Source of the DNA: Alphaproteobacteria bacterium
Lineage (GTDB): Bacteria; Pseudomonadota; Alphaproteobacteria; Sphingomonadales; Sphingomonadaceae
Reading direction: 5' to 3'
DNA length: 12,183 nucleotides
NCBI GenBank assembly: GCA_005882415.1
Contig: VBAE01000133.1
Span: forward strand, 6,986 to 19,168
Both the position numbers and the translations under genes were made by a program. Shown in pieces: positions 7,415 through 12,183 of this stretch. Position 1 is the stretch's first letter. Each line of letters begins with the position of its first letter. Under the pieces are notes generated by a model. That model saw only the letters and a program-made list of their open reading frames with translations. It did not search any database and was not told the DNA's origin.

Positions 7415-7448
7415 GGCCCCCGCTTGCCTTTCCGGGCCTGCGGGGGCC
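7415..7448. terminator. GC-rich hairpin after the GH18 gene
   Basis: A perfect 9-base inverted repeat, GGCCCCCGC (7415-7423) and GCGGGGGCC (7440-7448), with a 16-base loop begins 9 bases after the GH18 stop. It would form a very stable stem. No T-tract follows, so it is not a classical intrinsic terminator. The next start codon lies only 15 bases downstream, so it could equally affect expression of the transporter gene. Confidence 0.45.
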
Positions 7449-7463
7449 AAAGCGGGCGCGCTC

Positions 7464-8371
7464 ATGCCGTCCGACCGCCCCCAGCAGAACCAGCTCGCCG
7501 GAATCCTGCTGCGCGTCGGCGCGGCGAGCTGCTTTGCCCTGATGGCGGCGATGATCAAGCTCGGCTTCGCGGCCGGAGCGAACACGACGGAGCTGGTCTT
7601 CTACCGCTTCGCCTTTGGCCTGCCGCCGCTGCTCGTCTGGATCGGCTGGAGCCGCGCGTTCGGCGCCTGGCGCACCGCGCGGCCCCTCGCCCATCTCTGG
7701 CGCGCCTTCACCGGCCTCGCGACGATGATGCTCGCCTTCACCGCTTTGTCCTATCTGCCGCTCGCCGAATCGACGACGATCGGCTTTGCAGCGCCCTTGT
7801 TCGCGGTGATCCTGTCGGCTTTGGTGCTGAAGGAGCGGGTCGGGGTCCACCGCTGGAGCGCGGTCGCCCTGGGCTTCGTCGGCGTCATGGTGGTGATGCG
7901 GCCGGAGGGGAGCCATCTCCCGCGCTCGGTCTCGCCTTCGCTTTGATCGCCGCTTTCGGGGTCGGGGTCACCACCATCACCATCCGCCAGATCGGGCGCA
8001 CCGAGGGGACGCAGACGACGGTGCTCTGGTTCAGCCTGCTCTCGATCCTCGCCACGGGCCTGCTGATGCCCTTTTACGGCCAGGCCCACCCGGCCCATGT
8101 CTGGCTGATCCTGGTCGCGCTCGGAATCTTCGGCGGAACCGCCCAGATCCTCCTCACCGCATCGCTCCGCTACGCAGCCGTCTCGGTCGTGGTCCCCTTC
8201 GACTACGTCCAATTGCTCTGGGCGGTCCTGCTCGGCTGGCTGCTGTTCGCCCAGCGCCCGGTGCCGACCACCTGGATCGGCGGCGCCGCGATCATCGCCG
8301 GCGGCCTCTACACCCTGTACCGGGAACACAAACTCGGAAGGGAGAAGGCGCGGACGGCGCCGCTGCTTTAG
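7464..8371 (+). pseudogene. DMT/EamA-family transporter, frameshifted by one base
   Basis: Drug/metabolite transporter superfamily permease (EamA type) with about ten hydrophobic helices; the substrate cannot be told. The frame from the ATG at 7464 covers the first EamA half (FALMAAMIKLGF, ELVFYRFAFGLPP, TALSYLPLAESTTIGFAAPLFAVILSALVLKERV, GVMVVMRPEG). It goes off-family after residue 153 and stops at 7946. The second half continues in another frame from about 7922 (ALGLAFALIAAFGVGVTT, then RYAAVSVVVPFDYVQLLWAVLLGW) to the TAG at 8369-8371. Adding one base between 7921 and 7922 gives a seamless HLPALGLAFAL and a 302-residue protein, the usual family length. This looks like a single-base deletion or a sequencing error in a C/G-rich run. 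No clear Shine-Dalgarno precedes the ATG, and a hairpin sits just upstream. The stop overlaps that of the convergent dehydrogenase. Confidence 0.85.
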
Positions 8372-9417
8372 CCGCGCCCGATCAGCCGCATCGCCATCGA
8401 ATCGGCGACTTCGGCGGGGTTGCGGCCGGTGGCGGCGCTTTCGGCCCAGATCTGCTCGAGCCGGACCGGGATCTGCTCGATGCGGGCCTTGACCCCGGCG
8501 GCGTCGGCGTCGCGGAGATATTCGGAGCTGACGTTGATGATCCCGCCGGCGTTGATCACATAATCGGGCGCGTAGAGGATTCCGCGCTCGTGGATGCGCT
8601 GTCCGTCGCCGGGCGCGGCGAGCTGGTTGTTCGCTCCGCCCGCAACCACCGGAACGTTGAGCGCCGCGATCGCCTCCGCAGTGAGGATCGCGCCGAGAGC
8701 GTTCGGGCTCAGCACGTCCGCCGCGAGTGTCATGATCTCATCCGGAGCGACGACCGTGCCGTCCACTTCCGCGGCGAGCTTGTCCGCCCGCGCCCGGTCG
8801 ATGTCGGTGAGGCTGATCCGGGCGCCCTCTTCCGCCGCCCGCCGAGCCACTCCGCCGGCGACGCTGCCCGCGCCCTGAATGGCGAGGTGGAGGCCGTTCA
8901 AGCTCTCCTTGCCGAGCGCCCGCTTCACCGCCGCCTTGATGCCGAGGAACACGCCGTAGCTGGTGTGCGGGCCGGGATCGCCGCCGACCTCGCCCTCGCC
9001 GACCGGGAGGCCCGCGACGAACTTCGTCTGCTTCGACACCGCCGACAGGTCCGCGACGGTCACGCCGACATCCTCGGCCGTCACATAGGCGCCGCACAGC
9101 CGCTCGACCGCGCGGCCGTAGGCGGCCAGCATCTCCGGAGTCTTGGTCCGCACATCGTCGGCCAGGATCACCGCCTTGCCGCCGCCCAGAGGAAGGCCCG
9201 CCATCGCATTCTTGAAGCTCATGCCCCGTGACAGGCGAAGCGCGTCGCGCACCGCCTCGCCGGGATCGGCATAATGCCAGAAGCGCACCCCGCCCGCGCC
9301 GGGCCCGAGATGAGTGGAATGGACGGCAATCACGACCTTGAGGCCGGTCTCTCGGTCCGTGACGAAGTGGACGATCTCATGATCGTCGAAGTCGGGATAT
9401 TCCCAGGGGGATTGCAT
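8368..9417 (-). CDS. Leu/Glu/Phe/Val dehydrogenase (leucine dehydrogenase-like)
   Basis: A 349-residue NAD-dependent amino acid dehydrogenase that oxidatively deaminates a branched-chain or aromatic amino acid to the 2-oxo acid and ammonium. Key residues are visible: GPGAGGVRFWHY (residues 38-49), then K69 in SFKNAMAGLPLGGGKAVI, with the catalytic K81. The active-site aspartate is D116 in TAEDVGV, and the Rossmann loop GAGSVAGG is at 182-189. Length matches leucine dehydrogenases (about 350-365). The ATG at 9417 has an AAAGG Shine-Dalgarno eight bases upstream; a longer in-frame extension would run through the tRNA gene and is rejected. It lies 30 bases downstream of tRNA-His with no room for an obvious promoter, so it may be read from the tRNA promoter. 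Substrate choice among Leu, Val and Phe is not decided by what I can see. Confidence 0.92.
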   Translation of the reverse strand: MQSPWEYPDFDDHEIVHFVTDRETGLKVVIAVHSTHLGPGAGGVRFWHYADPGEAVRDALRLSRGMSFKNAMAGLPLGGGKAVILADDVRTKTPEMLAAYGRAVERLCGAYVTAEDVGVTVADLSAVSKQTKFVAGLPVGEGEVGGDPGPHTSYGVFLGIKAAVKRALGKESLNGLHLAIQGAGSVAGGVARRAAEEGARISLTDIDRARADKLAAEVDGTVVAPDEIMTLAADVLSPNALGAILTAEAIAALNVPVVAGGANNQLAAPGDGQRIHERGILYAPDYVINAGGIINVSSEYLRDADAAGVKARIEQIPVRLEQIWAESAATGRNPAEVADSMAMRLIGRG

Positions 9418-9447
9418 GCGATCGCCTTTGAAACTGTAAAGCGCGCA

Positions 9448-9525
9448 TGGGGCGATCGACGGGGCTTGAACCCGCGACCCCCGGTACCACAAACCGGTGC
9501 TCTGACCAACTGAGCTACGATCGCC
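9448..9525 (-). tRNA. tRNA-His(GTG)
   Basis: A full cloverleaf reads on the minus strand. The acceptor is GCGATCG/CGATCGC, preceded by the extra G(-1) that pairs with discriminator C73, the identity element of histidine tRNA. T8 and A9 follow, then a D-arm GCTC...GAGC. The anticodon stem CCGGT/ACCGG encloses the loop TTGTGGT, with anticodon GTG. The T-arm is GCGGG-TTCAAGC-CCCGT, with one G-T pair. The 3' CCA is encoded (9450-9448). Both coordinates include G(-1) and CCA. Confidence 0.97.
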
Positions 9526-9547
9526 ATGCGCGCTGACGTGCGGCGCG

Positions 9548-9577
9548 CACATAAGGGCGGCCCCCCGCAAGCGTCAA
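9548..9577 (-). promoter_or_regulatory. putative sigma70-type promoter for tRNA-His
   Basis: On the minus strand, TTGACG (9577-9572) followed by an 18-base spacer and TATGTG (9553-9548) gives a good -35 and a weak -10. Transcription would start near 9541, about 16 bases before the tRNA 5' end, a sensible leader length. The -35 overlaps the TGA stop of the MATE gene (9576-9574). The spacer contains a GC-rich run. Only 48 bases separate the two genes, so a promoter is expected here. Confidence 0.5.
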
Positions 9578-10968
9578 GGAAAGTCTAGGGGTCCAAGGCC
9601 GAGCCTGTCGCGCCTGATCCAGCGGCCGAGCATCAGCGCCGACACCACTGCAAGGCCGGTGGCGAGGCCGACCCATATCCCGACGCCGTCCCAGTGGAGC
9701 CCGAAGGCGAGCCCGACCGCGGTCAACAGTCCGATCACCCAATAGCCCAACGCGGCATAGGCCATCGGCACCTTGGTGTCGTGCAAGCCCCGAAGCATCC
9801 CCGCCCCCACCGATTGCGCCCCGTCGAACACCTGGAACAGCGCCGCGACGAACAGGAAGGAGACGGCGAGCGAGATGACGTGAGTGTTGGCGGGGTCGGC
9901 GGGGTCGAGGAAGAGGGTGACCAGCCGGTGCGGCATTGCGAGCATCACCAGCGCCATCAGCGCCATGAAGGAGACTCCGAGCGTGAAGGCGGTCCATCCC
10001 GCCCGGGCGATCCCCTCCCGGTCCCGCCGCCCGTAAGCCAGGCCGACGCGGACCGTCACCGCCTGGCTGAGGCCGAGCGGCACCATGAAGGTGAAGGCGG
10101 CGATCTGAAGCGCCACCGCATGGGCCGCGATCGACGCAGCGCCGATCAGCCCCATCAGGAACACGGCCGTGTTGAAGATGGTGATCTCCAGCGCCAGCGT
10201 GACAGCGATCGGCAAGCCCAGCCGCCACACCTGCCGGAACCGCTCCCAATCCGCCCGCCAGAAGCGCCCGAACAGCCGGTAGCGGCGGAAGCGCGGGTGG
10301 ACGCTCACCACCAGAGCCATCGCGACGAACATAAAGCTGTTCGCGGCCGTGCTTCCGATCCCCGCCCCCATCAGCCCGAGCGCCGGAAATCCCAATTTGC
10401 CGAAGATCAGGCTGTAGTTCAGCACCGCGTTGAACAGCACCCCGGCCGCCGCCACCACCAGCGACCAGACCGGCTTCTCCAGCGCCGACACGAAGCTCCT
10501 CAGCACCAGATACCAGAGCGCCGGAAGCATCCCCCACATCAGCGCCCGGACGAAGCGCTCGGCCCCTGCCGCCAGCACCGGGTCTTGGCCGATGGCGAGG
10601 AGGATCGGCTTCGTGTGCCACAGCACGAGCCAGACCGGCACCACCATCGCCGCCGCCGACCACATCGCCTGCCGGACGGTCCGGCGGACGTCGCGGACGC
10701 TGTGCCGCCGCGCGCCGAGCTCCCGCGCCATCATCGGCGCCGAGGCCATGACGAGGCCCATGCCGAAGATCAGGAAGGCGTAATAGACATTGATCCCAAG
10801 CGTCCCCGCCGCAAGCACCGCCGATCCGGCCCAGCCGAGCAGAAGCACGTCGGTCGACTGGATCAGCGACTGGGTGAGATTGGTCAGCACCAGAGGCCAG
10901 GCAAGCCCCACCGTCGCACGAAGCTCGTCGCGCCAAAGGCGTGCGTCGGGATGGCTCCTCTGAAGCAT
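9574..10968 (-). CDS. MATE family efflux transporter (NorM-like)
   Basis: A 464-residue multidrug and toxin extrusion protein of the inner membrane, expected to export cationic or aromatic compounds by sodium or proton antiport. About twelve hydrophobic helices fall in two homologous halves, split by the basic loop HPRFRRYRLFGRFWRADWERF. Typical phrases are LAWPLVLTNLTQSLIQSTDV near the start, MMARELGAR, GLMGAGIGSTAANS, GLPIAVTLALE at the start of the second half, and VTVRVGLAYGRRDREG. Length is usual for the family. The ATG at 10968 is preceded by an AGGGG-like site; upstream it is divergent from the monooxygenase gene, 46 bases away. The stop overlaps the proposed tRNA-His promoter. The substrate is unknown. 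Confidence 0.93.
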   Translation of the reverse strand: MLQRSHPDARLWRDELRATVGLAWPLVLTNLTQSLIQSTDVLLLGWAGSAVLAAGTLGINVYYAFLIFGMGLVMASAPMMARELGARRHSVRDVRRTVRQAMWSAAAMVVPVWLVLWHTKPILLAIGQDPVLAAGAERFVRALMWGMLPALWYLVLRSFVSALEKPVWSLVVAAAGVLFNAVLNYSLIFGKLGFPALGLMGAGIGSTAANSFMFVAMALVVSVHPRFRRYRLFGRFWRADWERFRQVWRLGLPIAVTLALEITIFNTAVFLMGLIGAASIAAHAVALQIAAFTFMVPLGLSQAVTVRVGLAYGRRDREGIARAGWTAFTLGVSFMALMALVMLAMPHRLVTLFLDPADPANTHVISLAVSFLFVAALFQVFDGAQSVGAGMLRGLHDTKVPMAYAALGYWVIGLLTAVGLAFGLHWDGVGIWVGLATGLAVVSALMLGRWIRRDRLGLGPLDFP

Positions 10969-11014
10969 CCGCCGCCCCTAGCGCGCCCGGGCAGCAGACA
11001 CCATCTCGCGCCTC

Positions 11015-12001
11015 ATGATCCCATTCTCCATCCTCGATCTCGCCCCGATCGCCCAGGGCAGCGATGCCGGCCGCGCTCTCCGTAACGCCCTCGACCTCGC
11101 CCGCCTCGGCGAGCGGCTCGGCTACAACCGCTTCTGGATGGCGGAGCATCATTCGATGGCCGGGATCGCCAGCGCGGCGACCGCCGTCGCCCTCGCTTAT
11201 GTCGGCGCCGGCACGTCGAACATTCGCATCGGCGCCGGCGGGGTGATGCTCCCCAACCACGCGCCGCTGACCATCGCCGAGCAGTTCGGCACTCTCGAGG
11301 CGCTGTTCCCCGGCCGCGTCGACCTGGGCCTCGGCCGCGCCCCCGGCACCGACCGCGCTGCCGCGCAGGCGCTCCGCCGAACCCTCGCCTCGGACGAGAA
11401 CGACTTCCCGCGCGACGTGCTCGAGCTCCAGGACTATCTCGGCGACGCGGTACCCGGCCGCCACGTCCGCGCCATCCCCGGCGAGGGATCGAAGGTGCCG
11501 CTCTGGATCCTCGGCTCCAGCCTGTTCGGCGCCCAGCTCGCGGCGATGCTCGGCCTCCCTTACGCCTTCGCCTCCCATTTCGCGCCGGGCCTGATGATGG
11601 AGGCGATCGCCCTCTACCGCGACCGCTTCCAGCCCTCGGCCCAGCTCGATCGCCCCTATGTCATGCTCGGCTACAACGCCTTCGCCGCCGACAGCCAGGA
11701 CGAAGCCGAGCTCCTCGCCACCTCGCTGATGCAGGCCTTCGTCAACCTGCGCACCGGCAACCCCGGCCAACTCCCCCCGCCGCAGCCAGGCTATCTCGAA
11801 AGCCTGCCCCCCTCCGGCGCCGCAATGCTGGAGCAAGTCCTCTCCTGCTCCGCGATCGGCACGGGCCAAGTCGTCCGCGACCGCATTCAGGCCTTCGTCG
11901 ACCGAACCGGCGCCGACGAACTGATGATCACCTCGCAGATCTTCGACCCGAAGGCGCGGCTGAGGTCCTACGAGATCGTAGCGGAGGCGGTGGAGCAGTA
12001 G
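11015..12001 (+). CDS. LLM-class flavin-dependent oxidoreductase (luciferase-like monooxygenase)
   Basis: A 328-residue member of the bacterial luciferase-like monooxygenase family, a TIM-barrel enzyme that uses reduced FMN and oxygen; the substrate is not evident. Family features run from the start: FSILDLAPI, then LARLGERLGYNRFWMAEHHSM, the glycine-rich IRIGAGGVMLPNHAPLTIAEQFGTLEALFPGRVDLGLGRAPGTD, and WILGSS. The most similar proteins I recall are YhbW-like and annotated only as LLM-class oxidoreductases. The start at 11015 begins directly with the first barrel strand, as in the family. No Shine-Dalgarno is visible before it, so it may be leaderless or weakly initiated. Divergent from the MATE gene, 46 bases away. 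No lesion is seen. Confidence 0.92.
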   Translation: MIPFSILDLAPIAQGSDAGRALRNALDLARLGERLGYNRFWMAEHHSMAGIASAATAVALAYVGAGTSNIRIGAGGVMLPNHAPLTIAEQFGTLEALFPGRVDLGLGRAPGTDRAAAQALRRTLASDENDFPRDVLELQDYLGDAVPGRHVRAIPGEGSKVPLWILGSSLFGAQLAAMLGLPYAFASHFAPGLMMEAIALYRDRFQPSAQLDRPYVMLGYNAFAADSQDEAELLATSLMQAFVNLRTGNPGQLPPPQPGYLESLPPSGAAMLEQVLSCSAIGTGQVVRDRIQAFVDRTGADELMITSQIFDPKARLRSYEIVAEAVEQ

Positions 12002-12006
12002 AAGCC

Positions 12007-12100
12007 GTCATGCCGGACTTGATCCGGCATCCATGAACACGGTTCGAGTCCAGTCCGCACAAACCTGTGTTCATGGACTCCGGGTCCAGCCCGGAGTGAC
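12007..12100. repeat. dispersed intergenic palindromic repeat, second type
   Basis: A long imperfect inverted repeat between two convergent genes. The inner arms CCATGAACAC (12031-12040) and GTGTTCATGG (12067-12076) pair perfectly and continue as GGTT/AACC past a one-base bulge. The outer arms begin with GTCA and end with TGAC. Each outer arm is itself a small palindrome: CCGGACTTGATCCGG (12013-12027) and CTCCGGGTCCAGCCCGGAG (12078-12096). The whole can therefore fold as a cruciform or branched hairpin. From memory, this CATGCCGGACTTGATCCGGCATCCA style is dispersed in sphingomonad and related genomes. It is unrelated to the repeat at 998-1090. Confidence 0.75.
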
Positions 12101-12120
12101 GATGTAGTGGCAATGGCCGC

Positions 12121-12183
12121 CTAGCCCTCCCGAGCGTCGAGCGCCTTCACCAGCCGCTTCGGCGCCTGGGCGCGGTAGCTTTC
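12121..12183 (-). CDS. C-terminal fragment of an unidentified protein, cut by window edge
   Basis: On the minus strand the last 20 codons of an open frame run from the window edge to a TAG at 12123-12121, reading ESYRAQAPKRLVKALDAREG. Codon use is like that of the neighbours, and the convergent arrangement with the monooxygenase gene, separated by a palindromic repeat, mirrors ald/ccmI. Too little sequence is present to name the family. It could also be chance open frame. Confidence 0.45.
   Translation of the reverse strand, partial: ESYRAQAPKRLVKALDAREG

Noticed and set aside
9449..9525. tRNA-His lacking G(-1)
   Set aside because: Aligning GGCGATC with GATCGCC suggests a plain seven-pair stem, but setting T8, A9 and the five-pair T-stem puts the first G at -1, opposite C73, with CCA encoded.
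10969..11014. Operator around the GCCCGGGC palindrome (10985-10992)
   Set aside because: Eight-base GC palindromes are common by chance at this GC content, and no regulator gene is adjacent.
9694..11085. A 463-codon plus-strand open frame opposite the MATE gene
   Set aside because: Its composition is rich in His, Arg and Pro with no family resemblance, while the minus strand encodes a clear 464-residue transporter.
9515..11869. A 784-codon open frame on the minus strand
   Set aside because: It crosses the tRNA and lies out of frame over the MATE gene and antisense to the monooxygenase, with low-complexity Gly/Ala/Arg composition. It is a product of high GC content.
1..12183. CRISPR array, prophage, insertion sequence or defence system
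   Set aside because: I saw no regular direct repeats, transposase, integrase or known defence proteins on either strand.

Overview
The window is GC-rich, densely packed bacterial chromosome. Protein style, a complete System I cytochrome c maturation cluster and two kinds of dispersed intergenic palindrome suggest an alphaproteobacterium, probably a sphingomonad. That placement rests on recalled family resemblance, not on a search. Most genes are housekeeping or common accessory genes. I see no phage, insertion sequence, CRISPR array or defence island.

Layout. Positions 1-989 (+) hold the 3' part of alanine dehydrogenase. A dispersed palindromic repeat (998-1090) separates it from the convergent ccm operon (5797 down to 1092, minus strand), in the order ccmC, ccmD, ccmE, ccmF, ccmG/dsbE, ccmH, ccmI. 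All six junctions overlap by 1 or 4 bases, so the operon looks translationally coupled. The heme exporter genes ccmA and ccmB are not in the window. The first gene, ccmC, is broken: an internal deletion plus frameshift removes the conserved tryptophan/histidine segment of its second heme-handling loop.

Divergent from ccm, across a 255-base gap, is a GH18 glycosidase with a C-terminal jacalin-like lectin domain and no recognisable signal peptide (6053-7405, +). It is the least ordinary gene here. A GC-rich hairpin follows, then a DMT/EamA transporter (7464-8371, +) that lost its frame through what looks like one missing base. Its stop overlaps the stop of a convergent Leu/Glu/Phe/Val dehydrogenase (9417-8368, minus). 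tRNA-His(GTG) lies 30 bases upstream of that dehydrogenase on the same strand, with a plausible promoter that overlaps the stop codon of the upstream MATE efflux gene (10968-9574, minus). Divergent from MATE, only 46 bases away, is a luciferase-like flavin monooxygenase (11015-12001, +). A second palindromic repeat (12007-12100) separates it from the last 20 codons of an unidentified minus-strand gene that runs off the window.

Working together: CcmC/D/E/F/G/H/I handle heme delivery to CcmE, reduction of apocytochrome c thiols and heme ligation at the periplasmic face of the inner membrane. The other genes show no evident joint pathway, although the two amino acid dehydrogenases both carry out NAD-linked oxidative deamination. 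Two frame-breaking lesions within about 3 kb mean sequence or assembly quality should be checked before any biological reading of either.
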